Assembly (NCBI RefSeq): GCF_002844195.1
Contig: NZ_PEND01000007.1
Span: 186,001 to 250,000 of the forward strand
DNA length: 64,000 nucleotides
DNA from: Halegenticoccus soli
Lineage (GTDB): Archaea; Halobacteriota; Halobacteria; Halobacteriales; Haloferacaceae
Direction of reading: 5' to 3'
The position numbers and the translations under genes are program-made. Of this stretch, positions 52,125 to 60,744 are shown piece after piece. How positions within the stretch are numbered: position 1 is the stretch's first letter; each line of letters begins with the position of its first letter. The notes beneath the pieces were generated by a model that worked only from the letters and a program-made list of their open reading frames with translations, made no database searches and had not been told where the DNA came from.

Positions 52125-52526
52125 TCAGCGCCTGTCCCCGTTCTCGGGTCTGACGTTGACCCGCCCGTTTTCGAAGGTGACGTCGACCGACTCGACGAGG
52201 ACCGTCACGTCCCAGCCGGGGACGGCGTCGGCGGCGAATCGGACGTTCCACGTCCCTTCGATGTCGCTCTCCTCGCCGTACTCCTCGAGAAGGAACCGCC
52301 TGAGTTCGCGTCCGAATCCGCCCTCGTCGTCGAGTCGCCTCGGCGGGAACTCGCCGAGGCGGGGCGGATCGACCTGCGCGATCCGGACGGTCAGATCCGG
52401 CGTCACGGGGTCGTCGTACGGGAGGTGCCACTCGCCCGTCACGTCCGTGCCGTCCGCGAACGCGTACAGGAGAAACCGCCCCAGTCGTTCTTCGAAGCCG
52501 CCGACGCGGCCGGTGTCGGAGACCAT
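52125..52526 (-). CDS. small conserved protein downstream of the ATPase-HTH gene
   Basis: A 133-residue soluble protein with two similar halves: GRFLLYAFADGTDVTGEWHL and RRFLLEEYGEESDIEGTWNV both have an L-L-x-x-(Y/A) ... G-x-W pattern followed by a beta-rich stretch (LTVRIAQVDPPRL, VTVLVESVDVTFEN). The duplication suggests a small two-repeat beta domain. The upstream gene's stop is 9 bases before ATG 52526 (a GTG at 52535 is the alternative start), so the two genes are co-transcribed. No family name is known to me. Confidence 0.7.
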   Translation of the reverse strand: MVSDTGRVGGFEERLGRFLLYAFADGTDVTGEWHLPYDDPVTPDLTVRIAQVDPPRLGEFPPRRLDDEGGFGRELRRFLLEEYGEESDIEGTWNVRFAADAVPGWDVTVLVESVDVTFENGRVNVRPENGDRR

Positions 52527-52535
52527 GCCCGTCAC

Positions 52536-53492
52536 TCACTCCGCCCAGTCGAGGTGCCGCATGTAGGTTTCGACGTGCTCCGTTCTGTCCGTCAGTCGGA
52601 CGGTTCGTCGCTCGTCGTCGACCGCGACGAGATCGGCCGTGGCCAGCTTCGGCAGGTGCGTGCATCGAAGCGAGACGTACACCCTGGCGGCGTGGTCGGA
52701 CGGAACCGACGTCCGACGTCCGCGCTCGTCGCGGGCGACGTGGTCCGCCAGTTCGCACAGGTCCGCCGTCGGGCCCTCCTCGGCCAGGTAGCGGACGACG
52801 GTTCGCCGCCGCGACGATCGGAGGACGTCGAACACGACGTCGGCGCGAGCCGCGGGGTCCCCCTCGGACGATCGGTTCACCACGGCGTCGAACGACGACG
52901 CGAGCGCGTCGAGCGTCGCCCGATCGTGCGCGCTCCTGTCGAGGTGGTAGTGGGCGACCGTGTCCGCGTCGGAGGTCCGTCGCCGCAGCGCGGACACCAG
53001 TTCCCGCGTCGAGTCCACTCCCGCGCGTCGGAGCACCGGCGAGAGCGAGTCGAAGCAGACGACAGTCCGGTTCCCGTTGCCCTCCCACTCGTCGAGGTAC
53101 ATGCCGACGGAAGCGTCGATCCGCGCCGGGCAGTCCATCGATTCGATCGTCATCGTCGGCGGTCGCGCGGGCGCGCCCGACGCCTCCGGCGCTCCGGCGC
53201 TCGCCGATCGGGTGCGCTCCGTCACGTTGACGATGCCGACCTCGGCCGGCGGCTCTTCGATCGACCTCCGCCAGGCACGTATCAACGTATCCGGCGATTT
53301 ACCGCACGCGATCGCCAGTAAGTTCCGCTTACTCGGATCCCCGCGCAGCAGTTCGACGCACGCGGGGTCACGCTCGGCTGACGGCGGTCCGGTGTACAGG
53401 AGGACGTTCGATCCCTCCCCGCCTTCGAGCGGACCCGACGCGGAACGGCAGTCCCCGGCGTTCGCCCCCGTAATTGGCTCCTCGTCGGACAT
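52536..53492 (-). CDS. DUF7504-DUF7344-like regulator (RecA/KaiC-like part plus winged helix)
   Basis: A 318-residue protein. The first 210 residues have the layout of a degenerate RecA/KaiC-like fold (NVLLYTGPPSAERDPACVEL, NLLAIACGKSPDTLIRAW, RTVVCFDSLSPVLRRAGVD) without a proper Walker A, which I recall as haloarchaeal DUF7504. The last 100 residues are a DUF7344-type winged helix (VFDVLRSSRRRTVVRYLAEE ... VYVSLRCTHLPKLATADLV). The fusion suggests a switch protein that senses a state through the ATPase-like part and controls genes through the HTH. It is upstream of the CHAT gene region, in a cluster with other DUF7344 genes. Confidence 0.82.
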   Translation of the reverse strand: MSDEEPITGANAGDCRSASGPLEGGEGSNVLLYTGPPSAERDPACVELLRGDPSKRNLLAIACGKSPDTLIRAWRRSIEEPPAEVGIVNVTERTRSASAGAPEASGAPARPPTMTIESMDCPARIDASVGMYLDEWEGNGNRTVVCFDSLSPVLRRAGVDSTRELVSALRRRTSDADTVAHYHLDRSAHDRATLDALASSFDAVVNRSSEGDPAARADVVFDVLRSSRRRTVVRYLAEEGPTADLCELADHVARDERGRRTSVPSDHAARVYVSLRCTHLPKLATADLVAVDDERRTVRLTDRTEHVETYMRHLDWAE

Positions 53493-53650
53493 CGTGCTCG
53501 GAATATCTCTCTCCGAGTATAAGTCTAGTGGCGCGAGTACGCGCCGATTACCCGAGTAATCCGCCCGCTACGGATGCGAAACGGTCGGCGGCGTTCCCGT
53601 AGCCCGTTCATAACGAAGTCGGCGCTCCCGATAGGGGGAACCGAATCACC

Positions 53651-53782
53651 ATGAGAGACACAGTCACCGGGCACCTCAGGGCGCACCCCCGACTGGTGGG
53701 GGCGACGGTCGCGGCGGCGGCGCTCCTCCTTCAGGCGGGCAACGCCGCGGCGGCCGCGATGGTCACGTACGGCGGTCCGTGA
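53651..53782 (+). CDS. 43-residue hydrophobic microprotein (DUF7503-like)
   Basis: Encodes 43 residues: a short polar start (MRDTVTGHLRAHPRLVG), one transmembrane segment (ATVAAAALLLQAGNAAAAAM) and the end VTYGGP. It matches a tiny haloarchaeal family I recall as DUF7503, often found next to DUF7504 genes. The last 20 bases overlap the 3' end of the CHAT gene on the opposite strand. Codon use is typical and the reading frame is clean. It may be a membrane-active effector or a target of the CHAT protease; this is inference. Confidence 0.7.
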   Translation: MRDTVTGHLRAHPRLVGATVAAAALLLQAGNAAAAAMVTYGGP

Positions 53783-55856
53783 GTCGGAGGTCGTCCCGGA
53801 GCTCGTCGCTCCACCGCAGTTCGTCGCGATACCAGAGGGGAACGGTCTCCAGGCCGAGAAAGTCACAGAGCGCGCCCGCCGACAGTCGAAACGGGCCGAC
53901 GGTGCCGGAGTTCAGAAAGTACGACTCGACGCCCTCGATGGCGGGCCGGACGAGACTCCCCATGCCCCGCTGGTTGACGACGTAAGACTCCAGGTCGAGT
54001 TCGTAGTCGTCCGCGCGCTCTTCGAGGCGACCGAGGAACGGCGTGCCGCTTTCGGCCTGCGCGACGGTCACGCCGCCGTCGCCGAGGACGAGATACTGGG
54101 CCGCGACCAGGCTGTCGCGGCGGACGACTTCGAGCGCCGCGCGGAGGGGGAAACCGCGGTTCAGAAGCGATCCGAGCAGGTAGCCGGCGCGGAGCGCGTC
54201 CTCGTCGGCGATCACGTCCAGCGTCACGATTCCGCCGACGCTGCCGGCCTCGATGAGCGCCGCCCCCTGCTCGTAGGACGTGCAGGCGTTCAACAGGAAC
54301 GCGTCGACGCCGACGCTGTCGAGCGACGCGGCGTCGAGGCGACCGTCCGGGCACTCGAAGCCGTCCGCGTCGATGTGACCGACGTAGTGGAGAAAGTCCG
54401 TCCGGGAGGCGAGCAGGCGCGCCAGTTCGTCCGTCGAGAGCTCCTGTCTGACGGTCGTCTCGACGGCCAGCCGATCGCGCGACCCGTACACGCCTTCGAG
54501 GAGGGTCCGCTCGGCATTCATCGCCGGGTCGTTGCAGACGACCGTGATGTCGATCCCGTCGACCGACGGCTCGCGGCGGAGCCGGTTCTCGTACGCCGCC
54601 GACAGGGCCTTGCTGGCCCGGAGCGGGATGCCATCGCCGGCCCAGACGTGCTCCATCGAGGCGGTCTGCGAAAGCGAGACGCGCTCGGCCGCGGGCACCG
54701 CCTCGCCCGCGCTCCGCGTGAAGAGCCCGCGGACGTGCTCGGTCGCGGCGTCGGTCGCCGAAACGCGGTTCGGCTCCGTCGTCCGGACGACGGCGAGGTC
54801 GTCCACGAAGAACGGCAGCAGTTCGACGTTCGCCGGGTCGCGCTGGAGCTCCGCGGTCAGCTTCCACCGCGGCAGGAGCGGCTCGACGGTCGAGTAGGGT
54901 ACGTCGAGGTACGCCTCTACCTGCGACGCGAGCGGCCGTTCGTACAGCGCGGCGAAGTCCAACTCGTGCGACGTCCGACGCTCGAACCGCTCGCGCTCGG
55001 CCAGGTCGACCGGGAAGCGCCCCTCGGTGCGGGTGAGACAGTCGAGGAAGAACACCTGCTTCAGGGTCCGTTCGACCGCCTCCTCGAACCGCCGGCCGGT
55101 TCCGAGCGGGTAGCTGAACCCGGCGTCCGTGACGAGCCGGGGCTCGTCGGCCTCGACGACGGTCGCGCCCAAGTAGAACGCGAGCGGCGCGGCCGCGAAC
55201 ACGTAGCGGTGTTCGGCGGGAAGTTCGATCCGGACGCCGGTCTCCGGCGGGACGAGCGACGGCGGAACGTCGAGGTCGTCGCCGAGAACGACCGCGGGAG
55301 GGTGTCCGCGTAGCGTCGGGTACGACCGCTCGACGGTCGTCGTTTTCAGCGCCGATCCGAACGACGACACCGCCGCCATCACGTCCGTCGGCTCCGCCGT
55401 CGTCGAGACGGTCGCCGCCGGGGATCGGTGGCGCGACCGGGCGCCCAGGATCACGTCCGTCTCCGATTCGAGAGCGATCGTCGTCTCGGATCCGTTCGCC
55501 GCGACGCCGAGCGGTCCCGCGACTCGGAGGTAGAGCTTGATCGGACCGTCGATCTCCAGGACGTACCTGCCGGCGGGCAGTTCCTCGTCGGCGTAGTGCT
55601 CGACGTGGACGACCAGATCGCCCGTCCGGTCCCGCACGTACACCCCCACGACGGTCGGAAGGGTGATCCGGTCGACCGTCAGTTCGACGGCGACGTCCAC
55701 CGGGAACCCGACGCGGTCGCGGTCGACCCGAGTCGGCGACGCCTCCGGCGACGTTCGCAGGCCGAACTGTCGGCGTTCGATAGTGTCCACGACGTCGATC
55801 GTCCGCCCGCTGGTCGAGACCGCGACCGGCGAGTCAGTGCTCCTGCGCCCCGACAC
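53763..55856 (-). CDS. CHAT-domain (caspase-like) protease
   Basis: A 697-residue protein. The C-terminal third is a CHAT domain with the catalytic dyad His494 (LHYVGHIDADGFECPDG) and Cys525 (FLLNACTSYEQGAALIEAGS), including the conserved small-residue and acidic environment of clan CD proteases. The first 450 residues are not TPR repeats: they begin with a beta-rich domain (VAVELTVDRITLPTVVGVYV, LEIDGPIKLYLRVAG) and continue as an all-alpha/beta part of unknown fold. The surrounding cluster holds a DUF7504-DUF7344 regulator and a membrane microprotein. A stress- or phage-triggered protease is possible, by analogy with bacterial CHAT systems. Confidence 0.85.
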   Translation of the reverse strand: MSGRRSTDSPVAVSTSGRTIDVVDTIERRQFGLRTSPEASPTRVDRDRVGFPVDVAVELTVDRITLPTVVGVYVRDRTGDLVVHVEHYADEELPAGRYVLEIDGPIKLYLRVAGPLGVAANGSETTIALESETDVILGARSRHRSPAATVSTTAEPTDVMAAVSSFGSALKTTTVERSYPTLRGHPPAVVLGDDLDVPPSLVPPETGVRIELPAEHRYVFAAAPLAFYLGATVVEADEPRLVTDAGFSYPLGTGRRFEEAVERTLKQVFFLDCLTRTEGRFPVDLAERERFERRTSHELDFAALYERPLASQVEAYLDVPYSTVEPLLPRWKLTAELQRDPANVELLPFFVDDLAVVRTTEPNRVSATDAATEHVRGLFTRSAGEAVPAAERVSLSQTASMEHVWAGDGIPLRASKALSAAYENRLRREPSVDGIDITVVCNDPAMNAERTLLEGVYGSRDRLAVETTVRQELSTDELARLLASRTDFLHYVGHIDADGFECPDGRLDAASLDSVGVDAFLLNACTSYEQGAALIEAGSVGGIVTLDVIADEDALRAGYLLGSLLNRGFPLRAALEVVRRDSLVAAQYLVLGDGGVTVAQAESGTPFLGRLEERADDYELDLESYVVNQRGMGSLVRPAIEGVESYFLNSGTVGPFRLSAGALCDFLGLETVPLWYRDELRWSDELRDDLRLTDRRT

Positions 55857-56069
55857 GACGTGCCGTACATCGCCGAGAACCGTTAACTGTTGGGGGAAAG
55901 TACAACTCGTCTACACTTCGGGCGACCGATCCCGACCCCGTCGACGACGCGTCTCTACGGCGGCTCTGCGGCCGAGACTCCCGGTTTCGGGGGTGCCGAC
56001 GTACGCTCTCCGAGCCGGATCCGTCGACCGAGAAAAGTTGGTATAGCGGAGATCAGTTTATCCCTGCCG

Positions 56070-57206
56070 TCAGCCGCGGACGAACGCCTCGATGCGGTTC
56101 ATCGCCTCCTTCAGGTCGTTCATCCCGGTCGCGTACGAGATCCGGAGGTGGCCTTCGCCGCCGGCTCCGAAGACGCTGCCCGGAACGGCCGCGACGTTCT
56201 GCTCGCGGAGCAGTTCCTCGGCGAACCGCTCGTCGTCGCCGCCGCACTCCGGAAACGCGTAGAACGCCCCCTTCGCCTCGAAGCACTCCAACCCCATCTC
56301 GGCGAAGCGCGAGAGGACGAACCGGCGGCGGCGGTCGTACTGCCGCCGCATCTCCCTGACCTCGTCCTCGCAGCTCCGCAGGGCTTCGAGCGCGGCGAAC
56401 TGCGCCGTCGTCGGCGCCGAGAGCATCGCGTACTGGTGGATCCGGTTCATCGCGCTGATCGCCTCGGCGGGGCCGAGCGCGTAGCCCAGCCGCAGGCCGG
56501 TCATCGCGAACGCCTTCGAGAAGCCGTTGAACACGACCGTCCGCTCGCGCATCCCCGGGAGCGTCGCGATCGACGCGTGCTCGCCGCCGTAGGTGAGCGC
56601 CGCGTAGATCTCGTCGGAGAGGACGGTCAGGTCGTGCTCGCGGACGAACTCGGCGACCTCCGACAGCTCGCTCCGGGACATCGTCGCCCCGGTCGGATTG
56701 TTGGGGTAACACAGCACGAGCGCGTCGGCCGCTTCGGCCCCGGCCGCCCGCAGATCGTCGTAGGTGAGCGCGAAGTCGTTCTCCGCCCGCGTCGGCACCG
56801 CGAGCGGATCGCCGCCCGCGAAGATCACGCCCGGCACGTAGGAGATGTATGACGGCTGGGGGACGGCGACGCGGTCGCCCGGGTCGACGAACGCCCGCAT
56901 CGCCACGTCGACCGCCTCGCTCGCCCCGGTCGTCACGATGATCTCCTCGTCGGGGTCGTACTCGAGGTCGTACCGGCGGACGTGCGCCGCGATCGACTCG
57001 CGGAGGTCGCGCCGCCCGCGGTTGGCGGTGTAGGACGTCCGCCCCCGCTCCAGCGAGTCGATGGCGGCGGTCCGCGCGGCCCACGGCGCGCTGAAATCGG
57101 GCTCGCCCACGCCGAGGGAGATGACCTCCTCTTTCTCCTCCGCGAGTTCGAAGAACCGGCGGATGCCCGACGGCGGCACTCGCTCGACTCGGTCGGAGAG
57201 CTTCAT
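56070..57206 (-). CDS. class I/II pyridoxal-phosphate aminotransferase
   Basis: A 378-residue PLP enzyme. Visible are SLGVGEPDFSAPWAARTAAI, the substrate-arm YPNNPTGATMSRSEL, VLSDEIYAALTYGGEHASI, and the PLP-lysine motif FNGFSKAFAMTGLRLGYA. Substrate might be aspartate, aromatic or branched amino acids; I cannot tell. The ATG at 57206 overlaps the stop of the upstream Lrp gene (ATGA), so the regulator probably controls the aminotransferase in response to an amino acid. C-terminal RISYATGMNDLKEAMNRI is typical. Confidence 0.9.
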   Translation of the reverse strand: MKLSDRVERVPPSGIRRFFELAEEKEEVISLGVGEPDFSAPWAARTAAIDSLERGRTSYTANRGRRDLRESIAAHVRRYDLEYDPDEEIIVTTGASEAVDVAMRAFVDPGDRVAVPQPSYISYVPGVIFAGGDPLAVPTRAENDFALTYDDLRAAGAEAADALVLCYPNNPTGATMSRSELSEVAEFVREHDLTVLSDEIYAALTYGGEHASIATLPGMRERTVVFNGFSKAFAMTGLRLGYALGPAEAISAMNRIHQYAMLSAPTTAQFAALEALRSCEDEVREMRRQYDRRRRFVLSRFAEMGLECFEAKGAFYAFPECGGDDERFAEELLREQNVAAVPGSVFGAGGEGHLRISYATGMNDLKEAMNRIEAFVRG

Positions 57207-57691
57207 GGCGAGACGGACAGGCGGTCGTCGCCGTCTCGATCGCCGAACTCGATGCCCCGCTCCTTGTAGGTCTCCATGACGAAGTGCGTCACCGTCTGGG
57301 TGACCTCCGGGATGGGGGCGATCTGCTCGGAGACGAAGTTCGACACGTCGTGCATCGACTTGCCCTCCACGTCGACGGCGAAGTCGTAGTTGCCGCTCAC
57401 GAGCCTGAGCGAGGACACCTGCGGGAACTTCGTGATCCGACGGGCGATCTCCTCGTACCCGGTCTCGCGGTCGAGTTCCACGTTGAGTTCCACCTCGGCC
57501 TGGACGTGCTCTTCGTCCACGCGGTCCCAGTCGACCACCGCCTTGTACCCGCGGACCACGCCGTCGGACTCCAGTTCCTCGATCAGCGCCTCGACCTCCG
57601 CCTCGTCCAGTCCGGTCTGCCGCGCGAGGTCGGTCGCGCTCTCGCGGGCGTTCGAAAGCAGCAGGTCGAGCAGTTCCCGTTTCGCGTCCAT
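57203..57691 (-). CDS. Lrp/AsnC-family regulator
   Basis: A 162-residue regulator: winged helix at the N terminus (RELLDLLLSNARESATDLAR, LDEAEVEALIEELESDGVV), and a RAM/AsnC ligand-binding domain (VSSLRLVSGNYDFAVDVEGK). ATG 57691 is preferred because a box (ccttttaccc on the minus strand) sits about 26 bases upstream; a Met four codons earlier is the alternative. It is the first gene of a two-gene operon with the aminotransferase and likely senses that enzyme's amino acid. Confidence 0.9.
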   Translation of the reverse strand: MDAKRELLDLLLSNARESATDLARQTGLDEAEVEALIEELESDGVVRGYKAVVDWDRVDEEHVQAEVELNVELDRETGYEEIARRITKFPQVSSLRLVSGNYDFAVDVEGKSMHDVSNFVSEQIAPIPEVTQTVTHFVMETYKERGIEFGDRDGDDRLSVSP

Positions 57692-57894
57692 ACGGTTCCC
57701 CATTCCGTGACGGGTAAAAGGGTTTGCTCCGCTGCAATAAATCGCATGGCGGTGTATGAAATCCGGAGGGAAGAATCCGTCGCGAACGACGGGTTGTGGG
57801 TGCGACTCGCTACGGAAGGTGAACCGGAACGCGGCCGGAACGCGGTCCGCGCCCGCGCCACCTCACCGACGGCGCGTTTCCGCTCGGAACCCGC

Positions 57895-58911
57895 TCAGAA
57901 CGCCGACTGCTCCGCCTCGGCGGCGTCGAGGAGCTCCTTGTACCGGTTGCGGATGGTGACCTCGCTCACGTCGGCGACGTCGGCGACCTCGCTCTGGGTC
58001 GCCTTCTCGTTCGTCAGGAGGCCGGCCGCGTAGATCGCCGCGGCCGCGAGGCCGACGGGGTTCTTGCCGACGTGGACCTCCCGATCCCTGCCGGCGGCGA
58101 GCAGTTCGTGCGCGCGCCGCTCGACCTCGTCCGAGAGGCCGAGTTCACTCGCGAACCGCGCGACGTAGCTCTCGGGGTCGGCGGGCAGCACTTCGAGCCC
58201 GAGTTCGCGGACGACGTACCGGTACGTCCGCCTGAACTCCAGGTCGTCGATCCGGCTGACCGCGACGACCTCGTCGATGCTGCGCGGCGTCCCGGCGGTC
58301 CGAGCCGCCGCGTACAGCGACGCGGTGGCGACGCCCTCGATCGAGCGCCCCGGCAGGAGGCCGTCGTTGAGCGCGCGGCGGTAGATCACCGAGGCGGTCT
58401 CGCGGACGTTGTCGGGGAGGCCGAGCGCGGAGGCCATGCGGTCGATCTCGCCGAGCGCCTGCTTCAGGTTGCGCTCCTTGTGGTTTCGCGTGCGGAAGCG
58501 TTCGTCCCAGGTCCGCATCCGGTTGATGCGGCGGCGCTGCCGCGAGGTGAGCGCCTTGCCGTAGGCGTCCCTGTCCTGCCAGCCGATGCCGGTCGACAGG
58601 CCCTTGTCGTGGAGCATCAGCGTGCTCGGCGCGCCGACGCGGGACTTCGCGCCCCGCTCTTCGCCGTCGAACGCGCGCCACTCCGGCCCGCGATCGATGG
58701 CGTCCTCGGAGAGGACGAGGCCGCAGTCGACGCAGGCGGTCTCGCCGCGCTCCTCGTCGACGGCGGGTCGTCCGCCGCACTCCGGGCACGCTTCGTCTTC
58801 CCGGCGGCGTTCGCGTTCGCGCTCCTGTTCGACCTCCGGTTCCCTCGGGGATTCGGATTCCGGCGGGGGAGCCGGGGGCTGTTCTCGTTGGTTGACGTTC
58901 GCGGTAATCAT
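57895..58911 (-). CDS. tfb: transcription initiation factor IIB (TFB)
   Basis: A 338-residue general transcription factor that bridges TBP-bound promoters and RNA polymerase. An N-terminal zinc ribbon (CPECGGRPAV ... CVDCGLVLSEDAIDR) is followed by the B-reader/linker region and two cyclin repeats (about 130-230 and 235-330), ending with the recognition helix segment VSEVTIRNRYKELLDAAEA. ATG 58911 gives a Gln/Pro/Glu-rich lead before the ribbon, as in several haloarchaeal paralogues. Haloarchaea have many TFBs with specialised roles. Its promoter contains a palindrome overlapping the start site. Confidence 0.93.
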   Translation of the reverse strand: MITANVNQREQPPAPPPESESPREPEVEQERERERRREDEACPECGGRPAVDEERGETACVDCGLVLSEDAIDRGPEWRAFDGEERGAKSRVGAPSTLMLHDKGLSTGIGWQDRDAYGKALTSRQRRRINRMRTWDERFRTRNHKERNLKQALGEIDRMASALGLPDNVRETASVIYRRALNDGLLPGRSIEGVATASLYAAARTAGTPRSIDEVVAVSRIDDLEFRRTYRYVVRELGLEVLPADPESYVARFASELGLSDEVERRAHELLAAGRDREVHVGKNPVGLAAAAIYAAGLLTNEKATQSEVADVADVSEVTIRNRYKELLDAAEAEQSAF

Positions 58912-58970
58912 GATACTGTCTCCTGCTGGCGGGCAACAGCGGACGGGCGTGGAGAAAAACCGGCGGCTGT

Positions 58971-59009
58971 CCCTTACCAAAGGTAAGGGCTCTGAACTAT
59001 ATAAATGTT
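58971..59009 (-). promoter_or_regulatory. tfb promoter: TATA box plus 19-bp palindromic operator
   Basis: On the minus strand a TATA-like element (aacatttatatagtt, 59009-58995) is followed at once by the perfect inverted repeat cccttaccaaaggtaaggg (58989-58971). With normal archaeal spacing the start site falls inside or at the end of the palindrome, so a protein bound there would block or position RNA polymerase. The 5' leader to ATG 58911 is about 60 bases. The palindrome could be the target of a dimeric repressor, perhaps autoregulatory. Confidence 0.55.
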
Positions 59010-59222
59010 TCCCCAAAGTCCGGCTGGACGTTCCGCCCGTTTCCGCCGGGTGACCGTTCGTCCGTCGAAACTACCGGTGATTTGATCCATAATACGGACC
59101 GTCATTTCGAGTAGGCCAAATTTACCCGTCTCAACGCCCCTTTACGCGGTTATAAATCGAACGATCCGTTGATACGTGGCCCATCTCCCTAAGTCGATCG
59201 GAGCCCACAATCGAACCGGGGA
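59010..59222. promoter_or_regulatory. promoter region for the Glu/Val-rich repeat gene
   Basis: Intergenic DNA between divergent genes. A box (ggttataaatcg, 59149-59160) lies about 65-70 bases before 59223 and suggests a transcript with a 40-base leader. The bases gaaccggggaatgaag just before the start contain a purine-rich ribosome-binding-like sequence. Confidence 0.4.
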
Positions 59223-60743
59223 ATGAAGATGTCAGAGGAAGATACCGGGACCTCCCAACGGAGGCTCACGACGGACCGCGAGGCGATTCAGAACTGGGCC
59301 GAAGAACAGAACGCCGTCCCCGTGTACGCGTCCGAGACGGACGAGTACCGGTTCGTCACCGAAGAGGAGATGGAAGAATCCCACGAGGAGCGGACGTGGG
59401 ACGAGTTCTTCGACGAGTTCCAGTCTGGCGACATGGTGTTCGTCTACCGGGACTACGAGCCCGGCGGGCGGATCGACGACTACTACGAGTTCGCCCCGCG
59501 CGACGAGGCGACACAGCGGGCGGCCGTCGAGACCGAATCGGTCGAGGAAGCGCTCGCCGAGGGGGAAGTCGTCCGGACCGAAGTCAGCGAGACGATGGTC
59601 ATAGAGCGGGAGATCGTCGAGACGGACACGATCGAGAGCCAGGTCGTCGACAGAGAGCAGGTGTGGGACGACGTCGTAGAGCGCGAACTCGTCGACCGGG
59701 AGATCGTCGAGGTCGACATCCTCGACGAGGAGCTCGTCGAGCTGCTCGTCGAAGAGACGTGGCGCACCACGCGGCAGGCGATCGAGCGGCTGATCGTCGA
59801 GAGCCGGATCGTCGACACGGAACTCGAAGAGACCGACACCGTGGAGAGCGAATCGGTCGAAGCCCGGATCGACATCGAGGGCGTCCAGCAGACGATCCTC
59901 GAGAGCGACATTCTCGGCTCCGACACCTCCGTCGGGGACATCGACACCGAGGTCATCGAAACCGAGTTCGTCGAGGGCAACGTACTCCACAGCCAGATCG
60001 TCCAGCGCAAGCTCTACGAGGAGGAGCTCCGCGAACAGACGCGCCTGGAGTACGCGCTCACCGAGCGGGAACTGCTCGAAAGCGAGGTCCTCTCGAGCGA
60101 ACTCGTCGAAAGCGAGATCGTCGAGGACGACTTCGACGAAGCCGACCTCGTCGAGGAGGCGGTGGAGTCGGACGAGGTCGTCGCCGAGTCGACCGCCACG
60201 GAGATCACGGAAACGCGCTCGACGGAGGAGACGATGTCCGAGACGGAGATCTCCGAGGAGACGGTCGAGGAGACCGAATACCGCGGCGAGACCTCGACTA
60301 CCGAGGAGATGGGCGCGGTGGAGGAGACCGAAGGGATGACCGAGACGACAGAGGAGGCGACGGAGCCCATGCCGTCGGAGTCGGGGACGGAGATGACCGC
60401 CGACGAGACGACCACCGAGGAGATGACGACCGAGGAGGCGATTCCCGAGGAGGAAACGACCGCCGACGCGACGACCGGCGAAGAGGCGGCCGGAGCGACC
60501 GGCGCAGCGGTGACGCTCTCCGAGTCCGACCAGGGGAAGAACGTCGTCGACGAGGAGGGTCGAGAGGTCGGCATCATCGCCAACGTGGAGGACGACACGT
60601 TCTACATCGACCCCCACCCGAGCCTGACCGACCGGCTGAAGGCGGAGCTCCGGCTCGGCAAGCCCGACGACGACGCGTACCCGATGAACATGAACCGGAT
60701 CAAGGAAGTGTCGGGCAACACGGTCGTCATCGCGGAAGCGTAA
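59223..60743 (+). CDS. Glu/Val-rich repeat protein with PRC-barrel-like C-terminal domain
   Basis: A 506-residue, extremely acidic protein. The N-terminal 95 residues form a small domain (REAIQNWAEEQNAVPVYASE ... FQSGDMVFVYRDYEPGG). Residues about 100-310 are degenerate repeats of the type I-V-E-x-D-x-V-E-S-x-V (EREIVETDTIESQVVDRE, ERELVDREIVEVDILDEEL, ESEVLSSELVESEIVEDD). A Thr/Glu-rich linker follows (about 320-430), then a PRC-barrel-like end (GKNVVDEEGREVGIIANVED, MNRIKEVSGNTVVIAEA). The plan is reminiscent of bacterial YsnF/DUF2382 stress proteins with PRC barrels; homology is unproven. A second Met (59229) is an alternative start. Confidence 0.8.
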   Translation: MKMSEEDTGTSQRRLTTDREAIQNWAEEQNAVPVYASETDEYRFVTEEEMEESHEERTWDEFFDEFQSGDMVFVYRDYEPGGRIDDYYEFAPRDEATQRAAVETESVEEALAEGEVVRTEVSETMVIEREIVETDTIESQVVDREQVWDDVVERELVDREIVEVDILDEELVELLVEETWRTTRQAIERLIVESRIVDTELEETDTVESESVEARIDIEGVQQTILESDILGSDTSVGDIDTEVIETEFVEGNVLHSQIVQRKLYEEELREQTRLEYALTERELLESEVLSSELVESEIVEDDFDEADLVEEAVESDEVVAESTATEITETRSTEETMSETEISEETVEETEYRGETSTTEEMGAVEETEGMTETTEEATEPMPSESGTEMTADETTTEEMTTEEAIPEEETTADATTGEEAAGATGAAVTLSESDQGKNVVDEEGREVGIIANVEDDTFYIDPHPSLTDRLKAELRLGKPDDDAYPMNMNRIKEVSGNTVVIAEA

Positions 60744-60744
60744 G

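Noticed and set aside
57746-58033. Plus-strand frame starting MAVYEIRREESV
   Set aside because: The first 30 residues look plausible, but most of the frame is antisense to the tfb 3' end and loses protein character.
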